This document shows positions 24,102 to 35,705 of a DNA stretch of 64,000 nucleotides, piece by piece (the stretch's first letter is position 1; every line of letters starts with the position of its first letter). The notes beneath the pieces were generated by a model, which worked only from the letters and a program-made list of their open reading frames with translations, was not told where the DNA came from and made no database searches. Made by a program: the position numbers and the translations under genes. The DNA lies in the NCBI GenBank assembly GCA_032622095.1, contig CP136065.1:150047577-150111576 (forward strand), read 5' to 3'. This DNA comes from Siphonodentalium dalli (Eukaryota; Mollusca; Scaphopoda; Gadilida; Siphonodentaliidae).

Positions 24102-25861
24102 CTAGAAACAAATGAAAATAATTGTTAGTTTTGATGTCTACATACATTGGTTTAACCCTTTCTTTACTAAATGGATTCTCCCATTAGTTATAAAAGTATA
24201 CATTGGAATATTCTAAGATTCGTTTAGAGGGGTGTGGAGAACAAATTTGAAGATGCCAGTAGAAAAGATAATACAAATGCAGTAAGATTCCTATGGTGGG
24301 AAATGTTCAGATAATAAGTTCAACCATGGTCGTAAGTTGAAATTATTATCTGAACATTTCCTACCTGAACTACTGGTCAATGAGTATTTAATGGTAGCAG
24401 AGAAAGGGTCAAGATTGATATTCCAGCTCAATATTACCTGTAAATAATTGTAAAATATAGTATCATAAATTATAATAGCTGATGCCCCAAAGACCCATGA
24501 AACAACAAAGCGCGCCTTGTGAAGACATATGAACATATGAAAAATGTACAATTTGATGTTACCACCATTGGTCCTATAATTAACAAAATAAACTTCCTTG
24601 GGAAGTAGATGTTCATTTTGAATTTTAGTAGTCTACAATCAGGGAGGGCTTACTAGGGGAGTGCCTTGCGCCTGCGCGAACTTTTAATTGCATAACTGGC
24701 TCTATGAGCAACTATGCCTTTTGTAGGACTCCTGAAATTCAAGTCCATAACTTTCTCTATGAGCAGCTACAGTAATGCCCTAAATAATCGACCCCTTAAC
24801 CACAGCAGAATTATGGATAACTTTTCAGGATTTATTCGGAAATATTGCTTGTTGCCATTCATCGGAAAGCTCTCAGTGAGAGCTTTCCCTTTGAGTGGCA
24901 ACAAGCCATATTTCCGACTAAATCCTGAAAAGTTACCCATAATTCTGTTGTGATTACTTAGGGCATTAAATGTACTCAATCCGATTAGATGCTCCTAAAT
25001 TACTATTTCTTTGGCTTTGGGGGTAAACAAATATTTGATTCGAGTCGAGGAACCCACCCTTCAAAGCTCAGAGTGATCAGATATCGATTTTTGAAATGTG
25101 TTAATTTTTGGAGATGTGGGGCACTTCCACATCTCAAACGGACAAATTGCGGGTGTAAGATGGACAACTCTAAAATCAAGTGGTTGATAATAACCACTTG
25201 ATTTAAAGTTATCCATCTTACATCTTATCAATAACACTATGACTGAATACTCTCAGGTGCCAAATAATTGTGATGGCCTAATAATAGTGATGGGTGGGGA
25301 TTTAGGCTGAAATTAATAATAGTGATGGCAATTTAGTGATTGTAATAATGATCATTGAGAATTTTCTCCAAAATTAATATTAAATCATGCTGACACTATT
25401 ATTAGGTACCTGAGAGTATCTGGTCTAATAGACACGTGGAGAAATAATAAAATTACTTTAACTACTAGTATCTGGAAATATGCCCACTTTTGTTTTGAAA
25501 TTCAGCAGCATCGAAAAAATTAGACAACCAGACTTTTAACAATGACATTTTTTTTAAATGCATTATTTAATACTTATACATGGACCAGTGCATGGACTCA
25601 CATTTTCCCCAGGGTAGTAAACTAAGAGTCTTTGTGTAGCTAGAGTTATGCCTCGGTGGACGTAATCTCCTTCCAACCTCTTTTGGCCTTTTTTTGGTTC
25701 ATCATATCTGTATCTCAGTTTATATGGTTTGTGGGGGTACCAGTTCTTCTTTGCTGCCTTTTCAAAAGGAGTCCAGTTGCGAGCTTGCGTTTGTTTCTCT
25801 AATACGCTCTCATATTTAGTGCTACTACTACTACACTGGCAGATACATGTATGCAAAATTC
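23907..25861 (-). CDS. MRPL27: MRPL27 / mitochondrial large-subunit ribosomal protein bL27m, last two exons (25602..25861, 23907..24101)
   Basis: This is nuclear-encoded bL27m of the mitochondrial ribosome large subunit, located near the peptidyl-transferase centre in the matrix. The two exons join in phase 0 across a 1500-nt intron. The core EGDYVHRGITLATQR followed by YYPGEN|VEIGKNN and LYALCDGRVK aligns with the human GHYVHAGNIIATQR, HPG..V.VGKN and LYALEEGIVR motifs. The tail KKFINVIPVPLHGKYRLV aligns with YKTFVHVVPAKPEGTFKLV. The stop is TGA at 23907-23909. The first exon, with the start and most of the targeting signal, is not found; it must end in phase 1. The usual bL27 SKKxxGSTxN motif is not visible, and a basic/aromatic stretch rich in Lys, Tyr and Trp takes its place. 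The gene diverges from EME1. Confidence 0.88.
24152..24412. mobile_element. TTAA-type MITE (family B, copy 2) in MRPL27 intron
   Basis: TTAACCCTTTCTTTACTAAATGG at the left and TGGTAGCAGAGAAAGGG-TCAA at the right; the right target site has one change from TTAA. The central GGAAATGTTCAGATAATAAG is inverted around CCATGG. Confidence 0.75.
24773..24967. mobile_element. Palindromic TA-flanked MITE (family G, copy 1)
   Basis: The element is almost entirely one hairpin: CAGTAATGCCCTAAATAATCG at one end and the inverted TTAGGGCATT at the other, with AGAATTATGGATAACTTTTC and ATTCATCGGAAAGCTCTC in the arm. Ends beginning CAGTA and a TA target, clearer in copy 2, are typical of Tc1/mariner-type MITEs. 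The mirrored open frames on both strands are a palindrome artefact. Confidence 0.8.
24966..25225. mobile_element. Truncated family C element (copy 4)
   Basis: TTAA-ATGTACTCAATCCGATTAG is followed by the left arm and the central hairpin (ATCAAGTGGTTGATAATAACC). The right arm is lost. It begins inside the terminal GCATTAA of the family G element. Confidence 0.7.
25248..25418. mobile_element. 171-bp MITE with CTCTCAGG ends
   Basis: TA-CTCTCAGGTGCC on the left and GGTACCTGAGAG-TA on the right, with further inverted similarity (CTAATAATAGTGATGG and CACTATTATTAG). Confidence 0.7.
25602..25861 (-). CDS. MRPL27: MRPL27 exon with bL27 core (GxYVxxGxxLATQR)
   Basis: Read on the minus strand, acceptor ttatttccag ends at 25862 and the donor is gtgagt at 25601-25596. 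The exon is 260 nt: two bases completing a codon, then 86 codons. It runs ILHTCICQCSSSSTK, a Lys/Trp/Tyr-rich link (FEKAAKKNWYPHKPYK), then GQKRLEGDYVHRG and LATQRLLVYYPGEN. The DYVHRG and ATQR blocks are the signature of bL27m. There is no suitable initiator in the exon, so an upstream exon ending one base into a codon is required. Confidence 0.88.
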
Positions 25862-26912
25862 CTGGAAATAAAGTAGGTAAAACATTGAAAGCTAATGACC
25901 TTTAATATAGACTACCAAATAATACAGCTCACAATAGGAGGACAGAGGACACTTAACAAGTGCAATGCCAAGTATGGCATATCGCCATATACTCACTGAT
26001 GGGAAAATTTATAACCTTGAAAAAATAATGCAGACAATATATTTCTTAGTTAATATCTGCTCCTTAATAATACAATTCACAGTAGATGTCAGTCCCAGCT
26101 CGAGGTAATCAGATTACATGATAAAGGCAACTTTGAGTTGATTTGCAAAAAAAGCAACACTGTGACCTTTTAGTTGTGATGTGTGACCTATAGGTGGGAG
26201 GTACGAGCAAAAATGGGGACAAATATCTGATGATTTTTAGTGAGATAACTCAAAGATTATGAAGGTGGTTCATTACACTTCATTTCTATGACATGAAATT
26301 GTAATATGTCCCCATTATAACTTTAGTGTGAACATATTTTTATTTCCAAATCCAAACAGATAACATAATATACAGATGATACAAATATGCAAAATAGAAG
26401 AGATAGTGTATGGAAATGAGGATCAGACAACAAGCCCGAGGGTTTATATGAAGTCTTCTCCTCTTTGGCGACATGCCCCTTCCCCAATAAGTGAGGGAGG
26501 GGTATCGATCATACGGGAAAAGATTGAAATAATGGTTTTTAGGAGAAATGGAGATATATAACTAAGTTTGAGTTAGGGATGGAAACAGGGAGAAGATAGT
26601 GTTAGGGATAGCAAGAGGCAGGGAGAGAGAGAGAGGGGGCAAGAATGAAGAAGACAGGAGGGGGACAGATGAATCGTGAAATGATGACAGTGGTGAGGAG
26701 TTTTCAATAATTGAGTTGTTGCGTGATAAAAATGATTCTCATCTATAGTAATATGCATGTATCAGGCACCATGGGAGGGGGTCAATCGCAATGGCCAATT
26801 CCTATTTCAATGGTTTCACTGTGAATATTGCAGCATCCTTCATGTGGAATCATTACACGTATATACAGGATAATAACGGCCAGAATCCAAAGCAATGTGT
26901 TAACCATACAAA
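25862..26912. other. Upstream flank of MRPL27 exon, no exon recognised
   Basis: Searched on the minus strand for a phase-1 first exon of MRPL27; donor-like GTGAGT at about 26000 has no open frame with a start behind it. The purine-rich tract (26575-26665) makes a spurious minus-strand frame. Confidence 0.4.
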
Positions 26913-27480
26913 TCATGGAAATCTTTTTGTTCTCATAATATATGTCTGTACTGCATTAAATATTTGTTTGTTTTTGGAAAGGCTAAGCTCCCTTGATCCC
27001 CGCATTAGAGTATTCTCAGATAGGGCAACATTGGGTAGGGTGTCATATAGTTCTCTTCTGGGCTCTGTATAAAATGTACATTCAAAGAGATAGTGGTAAG
27101 TTGTCTCAAGTTCCCCACATAAACAGAAGGGGGAAATTTTTACATGATTATCTGTCAGGTCACAACTCAGGTTGCTGCAGTTCAGTCTTAAATGGGTATG
27201 AAGGATATGAGATTTACAGCATTTACTATGACAAAAATAGGCAGGCGGACATATATTGTCACTGTTCAGTTCCTTTTTTAAGTCTTCGATTGTACCGCTG
27301 CCCTTTGTAGTTTCCGGCAGTTTGTTTCATTCGGTAATTGCAGCTGGTAAGAAAGAATCCATATAATAGTCATAATTAATATTCGAGGGTAGTCTTTTAT
27401 ATGTTCAAATCTGAAGTTATATCTGGAATTGTTTGCCTGGATAGTCGTACATTATTTCTTAAAATTGATGGAGCATTTCC
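26913..27480 (-). pseudogene. LINE ORF2 C-terminal remnant with Cys/His knuckle
   Basis: The minus strand reads YNFRFEHIKRLPSN, DYYMDSFLPAAITE, a TGA where Trp is expected, NKLPETTKGSGTIEDLKKEL, then SHILHTHLRLNCSNLSCDL and the knuckle CLCGELETTYHYLFECTFY, ending at TGA 26913-26915. The CxCG...xxHYxxxCxxY pattern is typical of the end of many LINE ORF2 proteins of molluscs and other invertebrates. The lost Trp codon near 27330 and a likely frameshift near 27450 make it non-functional. It is a different family from the copy at 18602-19200. Confidence 0.85.
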
Positions 27481-27494
27481 ACGTATCATTCAAA

Positions 27495-29488
27495 ATGAAA
27501 GTGTCAATGACACTGTAGCTCAACTTGGAAAGGGAATAATTTAATGTATTACAGTCAATGGAGCAATTAGGAATGTGGAAAGTTGAATGTCTAATACTAG
27601 TTCATAGACATGAAGAGAAAAGTTAAATCCAAGATGGCTGCTGGCGGCCATGTTTTCGGCCGAATGACCCCAAAATGACTCGTTCCCATCTACATGTCAT
27701 TATTAACATTCTTGACAAATTTTATGATGATCAGACTAAAAGTAGGACCTGTAGCCCGTGCTAAAGGATTTAGAACTTCCCATCTAAATGTCAATATTAA
27801 CATCCATGACAAATTTGATGATGTTCAGACTAAAGGTACGACCTGTAGCCCGTGCTAAAGAATTTAGTCATACAAAGAGTAAAATCCAAGATGGCTGCTG
27901 GCTGCCATGTTTTTTGGCCGAATGACCCCAAAATTACTCGTTCCCATCTACATGTCAATATTAACATCCATGACAAATTTTATGATGATCAGACTAAAAG
28001 TAGGACCTGTAGCCCGTGCTAAAGGATTTAGTCATACAAAGAGTAAAATCCAAGATGGCTGCTGGCGGCCATGTTTTTTGGCGGAATGACCCCAAAATAA
28101 CTCGTTCCCATCTACATGTCAATATTAACATCCATGACAAATTTGATGATGTTCAGACTAAAGGTACGACCTGTAGCCCGTGCTAAAGAATTTAGTCATA
28201 CAAAGAGTTAAATCCAAGATGGCTGCTGGCGGCCATGTTTTCTGCCGAATGACCCCAAAATGACTCGTTCCCATCTACATGTCATTATTAACATTCTTGA
28301 CAAATTTTATGATGATCAGACTAAAAGTAGGACCTGTAGCCCGTGCTAAAGGATTTAGAACTTCCCATCTACATGTCAGTATTAACATCCATGTCAAATT
28401 TCATGATGATCAGACGAACAGTACGACCTGTGGCCCGTGCTAATGGATTGAATTTTGAAATCCAAGATGGCCACTGGCCGCCATTGTTTTTTGTCTGAAT
28501 GACCCCAAAATGACTCGTTCCCATCTACATTCCAATTTCAATAGCCATGACAAATTTTATGATGATCGGACTAATGGTACGACATGTAGCCCGTGCTTAA
28601 AGGATTTAGTCATACAAAGAGTAAAATCAAAGATGCCTGCTGGCGGCCATGTTTTTTGACCGAACGACCCCAAAATGACTCGTTCCCATCTACATGTTAT
28701 TATCAACATTCATGACAAATTTTATGATGATCAGACTAAAGGTACGACCTGTAGCCCGTGCTAAAGGATTTAGTCATACAAAGAGTAAAATCCAAGATGG
28801 CTGCTGGCGGCCATGTTTTTGGGCCAAATGACCCCAAAATTACTCGTTCCCATCTACATGTCAATATTAACATCCATGACAAATATCATGATGATCAGAC
28901 GAACAGTACGACCTTTGAATTTTGAAATCCAAGATGGCCACTGGCGGCCATGTTTTTTGTCCGAATGACCCCAAAATGACTCGTTCCCATCTACATTCCA
29001 ATTTCAACAGCCATGACAAATTTTATGATGATCGGACTAAAGGTACGACCTGTAGCCCATGCTAAAGGATTTAGTCATACAAAGAGTGAAATCAAAGATG
29101 CCTGCTGGCGGCCATGTTTTTTGGCCGAATGACCCCAAAATGACTCGTTCCCATCTACATGTCATTATTAACATTCTTGACAAATTTTATGATGATCAGA
29201 CTAAAAGTAGGACCTGTAGCCCGTGCTGAAGGATTTAGTCATACAAAGAGTAAAATCCAACATGGCTGCTGGCTGCCATGTTTTTTGGCCGAACAGTACG
29301 ACCTGTGGCCCGTGCTAATGGATTGAATTTTGAAATCTTGGCCACTGGCCGCCATTGTTTTTTGTCCGAATGACCCCAAAATGACTCGTTCCCATCTACA
29401 TTCCAATTTCAACAGCCATGACAAATTTTATGATGATCGGACTAATGGTACGACCTGTAGCCCGTGCTAAAGGATTTAGTCATACAAT
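27495..29488 (+). repeat. P-family array, about 12 units
   Basis: It has the same leader (GAAAGTGTCAATGACACTG) and the same roughly 160-bp units as 14485-17381. Several units are shortened, including one with CTAAAGGATTTAGAACTTCCC junctions, and the array ends abruptly at 29488 without the ACGG microsatellite and tail. Internal sub-blocks of two to three units are repeated almost exactly, which indicates local segment duplication. Confidence 0.85.
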
Positions 29489-29918
29489 AGACTGTCAAAC
29501 AGTAACTCACCATGAGTCACTGCTGGGCCGTCCATGCATCAGATGACCGGAATTGTTACATGTATGTGACCTGACCCCAGACCTCACCCCATCATTTTCT
29601 AATAATCGTAGCTCAAAGTTCAAGTTTCGAAATCAAAACGACAAGAGAGTTGTGTCTTATAGTATTACGAGCAAAATATAATACATGTATACTGAAATAT
29701 ATGATATTTTTCCACTTTTCTAAGTTATACTGTATAATTGGTTACTTCGATGTCTAATTTTCACACGTTCACGTTGTTTCATAGAGGCAGAATGTTTTAT
29801 TTATTTATAAAGTTAGCGACTTAGGAAAAGTTCAATTTTACTTTGAAGTTGAATCAATGAATCTTCAAAATTGATGGTGCCATTCCATTCTCAGTGATCA
29901 AATACAATAAAGAATTAT

Positions 29919-30384
29919 TTAAAGGTACGCAATCCGATTAAGCACCCCTAAATTACTATTTCTCTGGCTTCGGGGGTAAAAAATATTTTATTCGAGTCGA
30001 GGAACCCACCCTTCAAAGCTCAGAGTGATCAGATATCAATTTTTGAAATGTGTTAATATTTGGAGATGTGGGCCACTTCCACGTCTCAAATGGACAAATT
30101 ATGGACAAATTGCGGGTGTAAGATGGATAGCTCTAAAATCAAGTCGTTAATAATAACCACTTGATTTTAGAGTTGTCCATCTTACACCCGTAATTTATCT
30201 GTAATTTGTCCGTTTGACTTTGAGACGTGGAAATGGCCCACATCTCCAAAAATTAACACATTTCAAAAATCAATATCTGATCACTCCAAGCTTTGAAGGG
30301 TGGGTTCCTCGACTTGAATCAAATATTTTTTACCCCCAAAGAAATAGTAATTTAAGAGCGTCTAATCGGATTGAGTACTTTTAA
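29919..30384. mobile_element. TTAA-flanked inverted-repeat element (family C, copy 5)
   Basis: TTAAAGGTACGCAATCCGATT at the left and AATCGGATTGAGTACTTTTAA at the right, a nearly complete palindrome of 466 bp whose centre is AAGTCGTTAATAATAACCACTTG. It is the most intact copy of the family. Confidence 0.85.
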
Positions 30385-30826
30385 AGAATACAACAACAAC
30401 AACCCCCAACCTGCCGAAAATTTGAGATAAAAATAACGATTTCAAATCCTGTGTATACCTTTCAGCACATTTTCAAAACCTGTGCACCCTTCAGCATTAT
30501 TATGTAAAATTTTCAACTTTTTAATTTTAAATTTTATCAAATTCAAAATGATCTCCACAGGCCTTCTATTCTAAACAGTGACTGATATCTTAAATTTAAT
30601 GCATCTATTCTCTATCACTTAGTATAAGAAGTCCATTTATAGTAAGGTAAGTGGACTAATTACTTCAAAAATATATAATATCACTCAATTATCACTGTTT
30701 AGAAATAGAACTTAGAAGGCCTGTGATTAGTCCAAAATAGGGATATGTTTAGTATCCCGTAGATTTTCGACTAGCCGGTGATTATCTCAAAACTTACATA
30801 AGTCAAATAATGAAATATTCGATGTT

Positions 30827-31616
30827 TTAAAGGGGTACTGTACGCCAATTTCAATAAATTCCCGGTAACAATTACGATCTAATATCAATATTATATTTTA
30901 AAATAACGTATTTGAGTCGACGATGTCTACTGAAAACGTTCCGGTTAACAGGCTATCATAAAAGTCAAATTGAATTATTTAATATAAATGAATTTATGGC
31001 TGGAGTCATAAAATGGCGAATTATGCCATTACGAGTTACCGTTCTTGAAATCTCACATGTTGGGTGTCTTTTATCGACGGCCGTTTACGACGAACATTAT
31101 TGAGTTGCGAACAAAACATGTTACATGCAAAAGGAAGTCCCGCTATAACCAATTTGGAAAAAAAGAGAAGAAACAAGATTCATAAAGGCTTTATTATTAA
31201 AGCGTCAAGTATTTTTATAGGGGGTGAGAACTGAGATTGTTCGATGGAAGAGATTGCAGGCATCAATTGAACTTCCGGTTCATCCCGCAACCTGCGTCTT
31301 CTCCGGTGAAGGTCAAAAACATGGCACGTAGTTTGAAATCGTAATATTTTTATTTCCAAGATCAATATTTTCGTCGCTAAATTAGGTTTATACGAAACTC
31401 ATATAACACGAACACAATCTAACTTGAAAGTTATGTCAATGCACAGGCAGTGGTAGTTTTATAAAAAAAAAAAAGGACTATAAGTAAGAATAAAGTCATT
31501 TATTTACAACAACGGTCACATCATTCTCATGAAAAAGGTTTATAAAACTACCAAAACCTGTGATCAATGGGAGTAAATAAAAAAATTGCCTATCTCTGTG
31601 TACAGTACCCATTTAA
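30827..31616. mobile_element. 790-bp TTAA-flanked element (GGGGTACTGTAC ends)
   Basis: TTAA-AGGGGTACTGTACGCCAATTT at the left and TGTGTACAGTACCCAT-TTAA at the right; inner parts (CAATTTcaATAAATTCCC) show decayed inverted similarity. A second internal inverted pair, GGTAGTTTTATAAA (31451) and TTTATAAAACTACC (31539), lies near the right end. The interior has a short plus-strand open frame (30912-31103, 63 codons) without known features. An ACTTCCGG motif (ETS-type) at 31270 is noted but unsupported as regulatory. Confidence 0.7.
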
Positions 31617-31979
31617 CTAAAATTTTCGACTTTCAACTAAAAGGAAACTAGGGTGTAAATTATGATAGCCATTGTTGTCGCTATTCTGTCGTATACCTAT
31701 TTGTTGTCGAAATATTAATGTTCTAACTGGTTGAAGTAAATTCATGACGAAATTAAACTGAGTAAAATTTACGAATGACCTTGACCTAGGAATTTTGCAA
31801 TTGGTGGAGGCTTGATATTACTACCAACAACGCAGACCGCACTATAACATGGGCGTTGTTATATTGCAAACGCCTGTCAATCACCAAGCTGAAAGGCATG
31901 GTTCAGTCTGGTATCATCGTCTCGCCAGTCTGACCGTCTGACAGCAACTGCTGCTGCCATTGATAGTCATGTATATTTT

Positions 31980-33655
31980 GTCCGCCGACCCAACGGGTTC
32001 GGAGGACTATTATAATCAGCACGTCCGTGCGTCCGTCCGTCTGTGCGTCATGAGGTTTCCGGATGATAACTTCAGTTAGAGTGAACCAATTTTCACCAGA
32101 GTTATGCCCCTTTTTTTACTTAGAAAACCCCTGAAAGTTGGTTTCCGGATGATAACTTTAGTAGAGTTAATCGGATTAAAACCAAATTTGGTATATTACT
32201 TTCTCCCAGCAAAACACAGGTCAAGTTCCAACTTGGGTTCTGCCCGACCATTTTTGGCAGAGTTATGCCCCTTTTTCGACATAGAAAATTCAGTTTTTCT
32301 TCTGTTTTTTGGTTTCCGGATGATAACTTGATTTTGGATTGTTTATATGCAAAACACGTTTAATCCGATCATTTTTGCGAGAGTTATGGCCCTTTTTTGT
32401 CCGCCGACCCGACATATAAAACCCCAAAAGTTGGTGTCCGGATGATAACTTTAGTAGAGTTAATCAGATTTAAACCAAATTTGGTATGTGTCTTTCTCCC
32501 AGCAAAACACAGGTCAAGTTCGAATTCGAGTTCCGCCCGCCAATTTTTACCAGGGTTATGTCCCTTTTTTACTTAGAATTTTTGCCAATTTGAGGTTTCC
32601 GGATTATAACTTTAGTAAATGTGTACTGAATGAAATTAAATTTGGTATATGTAGGTTTACTAGCACAAAAGACATATCAAATTCGATTTCGTGTTCCGCC
32701 ATGCCAACTTTTATGCGCAAACAACGGTCGTATCAAGCCGACGCTTAGAGCATGAGGTCTACCGACCTTTTATCGTAATTAAATTCTAACATTTTTTTTT
32801 ATTTAAAGGATTACACAGGTGTATTTTTTATACGCCCGTTTGAAAAACGTCCGTTATGTGATTTGTCTGTCCGTCCGCCTGTCTGTCTGTCTAGCCGTGA
32901 ACTCATCCGTTAGCAGTTTTGGTTTCCGGGTGATAACTTTACGGTTTGGGTTATTTTATCGGAACTAAATTTGTTATGTGAGTTTTCCAGACCAAATTAC
33001 AGGTAAAGTTCAAATTTGGGTTCGGCCCGATGATTTTTGCCGGAGTTATGGGCCTTTCTCGACTTGGAAAACTAATTTTACGTCATTATTTTGGGTTCAG
33101 GATAACTTGAGTTTGGATTATTTAATCACAACTAAACTTGGCATGTGGCTAAGTCATACTAAAATACAGGTCAAGTTCTAATCTGGCTGCGGCCGGATGG
33201 TTTTTGCCGGCGTTATGAGCCTTTTTCAACTTGGAAAATTCAATTTTTACTTCAATTTCCGGATGATAACTTGAGTTTGGATTATTTTATCACAACTAAA
33301 CTTGGTACGTGGCTCAGTCAAACTGAAATACAGGCCAAGTTCGAATTGGATGCGGCCCGATGATTTTTGCCGGAGTTATGCACCTTTTTCAACTTCGAAA
33401 ATTTAATTTTTATACTCCCGTTTCGGGATGATAACTTTAGTTTGGTTTATTTTATCGTAACCGAAATTGGTATGTGAGTTTTCCAGACCAAAATACAGGT
33501 CAAGTTCGATTATGGGTTTTGTCAGAATATTTTTTACTGACTTATGGCTCTTTTCGAATTAGAATTTTCAATATTTGAGGTTACTAGTTACAATTTAGTG
33601 TCACTGCCATTGTTTGTTTGAGTACAGTTTATAAAAAGCACAACGGGCGTATTTT
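31980..33655. repeat. Tandem-core array of about 165-bp units (TTTCCGGATGATAACTT)
   Basis: About nine units contain TTCCGGATGATAACTTTAGT, AACCAAATTTGGTATGT, ACACAGGTCAAGTTC and TTTGCCGGAGTTATGGCCC. GTGCGTCCGTCCGTCTGTGCG (32023-32046) precedes the first block and CCGTCCGCCTGTCTGTCTGTC lies at 32870. The orientation is that of a minus-strand tandem-core element. A related fragment is at 59150-59490. Confidence 0.8.
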
Positions 33656-34219
33656 ACCACGCCCTGCGTTGCTCTTGTTCTCAGTCATTACCGATGCCCG
33701 AAAATCCAGTGAGCACGTTGGCGAAGCGTTTTTGTGATAGGCCGCCCGTAACTGAAGTTATGCAGATTCATGCGATTGCATATTCCATGATGGATTATGC
33801 AGTCTGACTCGTTAATCTTCCCTTTTGTGGCGTCACAAGAGTGACTAGAAACTGGCTTTTATCTATCCGCGGTAATAAATAACTGATTGTTTAAAGACAT
33901 ATTATGGACTTGTTCGGGTGCGTGAAACTGATAAATTAGACTAGTATCAGGCGCTGTGCCAACTGGGGGAACGTAGCATTCTATTAACATCGCCCAAAAT
34001 CTCAAAGAAATCGACCATACAACTCCATAGAAAACACCGTCAGAACTACTAGTACGCTCAATTGTAAATATTTCAGGCAATACGCACAAGCTTGACTACC
34101 AAGAGATATCTTATCGGGGTCCACGATATGATGGCTATTGGTATACAATCGCGACCACGGGAGGCACGTGATGTTCGATTGAATATCAGAATGTTGGGTA
34201 TCATATAATACCATATCCC

Positions 34220-34400
34220 ATAATATGTCAAATATAGCGAAATATCGAAATATAAAATAAAACGAAAAAGCGAAATAGGAAAATACAGCGAAATAGCGAA
34301 ATAGAACGAAAACTCGAAATAGGAACATACAGCGAAATAGCGAAATAGGGAGAAATATAGAACGAAATATATAAATATGAAATTATTTTTATAAACGAAA
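34220..34400. repeat. GCGAAATA short tandem repeat
   Basis: Variants of AGCGAAATAGCGAAATAGG repeat over about 170 bp. The overlapping minus-strand frame (FRYFAVFSYFAF) is the translation of this repeat. Confidence 0.8.
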
Positions 34401-35540
34401 TAACGGAGATATTTGAAAAGGTGTCTTTGACGAAATAACGGACATATTTGGAGAAGTGTTTTTAAAGAGCGTTTATTAGATCGTTGACATAAGATGTCTT
34501 AAAATGGTACAAATAATTAATTTAATTTAATAGTTAATTTCAAAATTGTTGCAATCTGGTCGCTGAAAATTTAAATATGGGATAAACTGAGCCATAGAGT
34601 GCAATGATATAGATGCCGTTGACTCCAGACGACTTAAAGGGCAATTGTTTATATGAGCAATAAAGAGCGTTTATTGTGTTAATGAAAATGTATTTTTCGT
34701 TGTTGACGATTCAGAGAATCTGGCCCGGCGGCGATCTTCTGCCAAGTCGTACAATGTCCACCGCGATAATGTGGTAGTTGGAATACTAGAATAGTAATTA
34801 TTAGCTGTTCTCTAATAGACAGACTGAATGACATAGTATAGGCCTAAATGACCAAATGCAAGGTATAAGAAGTGTCCTCTATGGCACAGGAGCTACCGAC
34901 TGTTTGGCGAACCAAGGAAATTATTTATAAGCACGGGACATGGATTAATTTGACGTATACGAACAAACAACGCAATAGACGATTGATCATTAAGGAGACT
35001 ATTGATGGCTGACCCATGTACGCCTCGGTGTGTACGTGCACCTCAAAGAACGCTACTGGAGTCACCACTGTGTTAGACGTAGCTTCGGGTGTACTGGGCA
35101 CCATGACTGGGTCCCCGTGATTGCGGGTGTAGGCCTATGAAAGGCTATGATATATCAACACCAAGTGTGAAATTAAATCCAACACACCAAACAAAATATG
35201 CCGAAAAGGCAATCTGTGTGAAAAAATTCCAACACACAAAAAACAACTTTAAAAAAGCCTGGCACATGTATAGTCTGTCCGTTCCAAGCCCGGATAAAGG
35301 ATGATGGGAGTTGAACCAAGCCACAGCAAAACCAATTAATGAATGCACCGAGCCGCAATGCAAATTTGTCCAAACACCAATTTAAGCTCCGTCGCGCTGT
35401 TCTAGGCGTTTTAATTAGTTTTTCGTCCATCAAATATCATTAAAAAAGTTTGATTTGGTCATATAAACCCACATTATACATTTGTAATAATATAGAATAA
35501 ACTTCAATTGTATGGGAGGCCCTTTTTCACATTTATTATT

Positions 35541-35705
35541 TATTTGCGCTTAAGCGCAAATATTTGCGCTTAAGCGCAAATCATTTGCGCTTAAGCATAA
35601 ATCATTTGCGCTTAAGCGCAAATCATTTGCGCTTAAGCGCAAATATGTGTCTATCAATTTAAGCGCAAATACCTAACACTCCCTTAAGCTTAAGCGCAAA
35701 TACCT
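35541..35705. repeat. Tandem 20-bp perfect palindromes ATTTGCGCTTAAGCGCAAAT (left arm)
   Basis: Around six copies of ATTTGCGCTTAAGCGCAAAT or its half lie head to tail just inside the palindrome end, mirrored by 41634-41780 in the right arm. Each unit is itself a perfect inverted repeat. Confidence 0.85.

Larger units (their letters stand above)
24102..25601 (-). other. MRPL27 intron packed with four MITEs
   Basis: The intron contains, in plus order, a TTAA-flanked element (24152-24412), a TA-flanked palindromic element (24773-24967), a truncated GGTACTCAATCCG-type element (24966-25225) that starts inside the end of the previous one, and a 171-bp element with CTCTCAGGTGCC ends (25248-25418). 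More than half of the intron is therefore transposon-derived. Confidence 0.7.

Noticed and set aside
24767-24979. Overlapping mirror open frames on both strands
   Set aside because: They are the two strands of a palindromic MITE; the peptides are near-identical because the DNA is self-complementary.
25990-26060. GTGAGT donor upstream of MRPL27 as exon 1 end
   Set aside because: The in-phase frame reaches a stop before any ATG.
26573-26758. 61-codon Ser/Leu/His-rich frame
   Set aside because: Translation of a purine-rich (AGGGAGAGAGAG) tract.
31260-31300. ACTTCCGG (ETS-type) as MRPL27 promoter
   Set aside because: It lies inside a TTAA-flanked mobile element with no adjacent first exon of the required phase.
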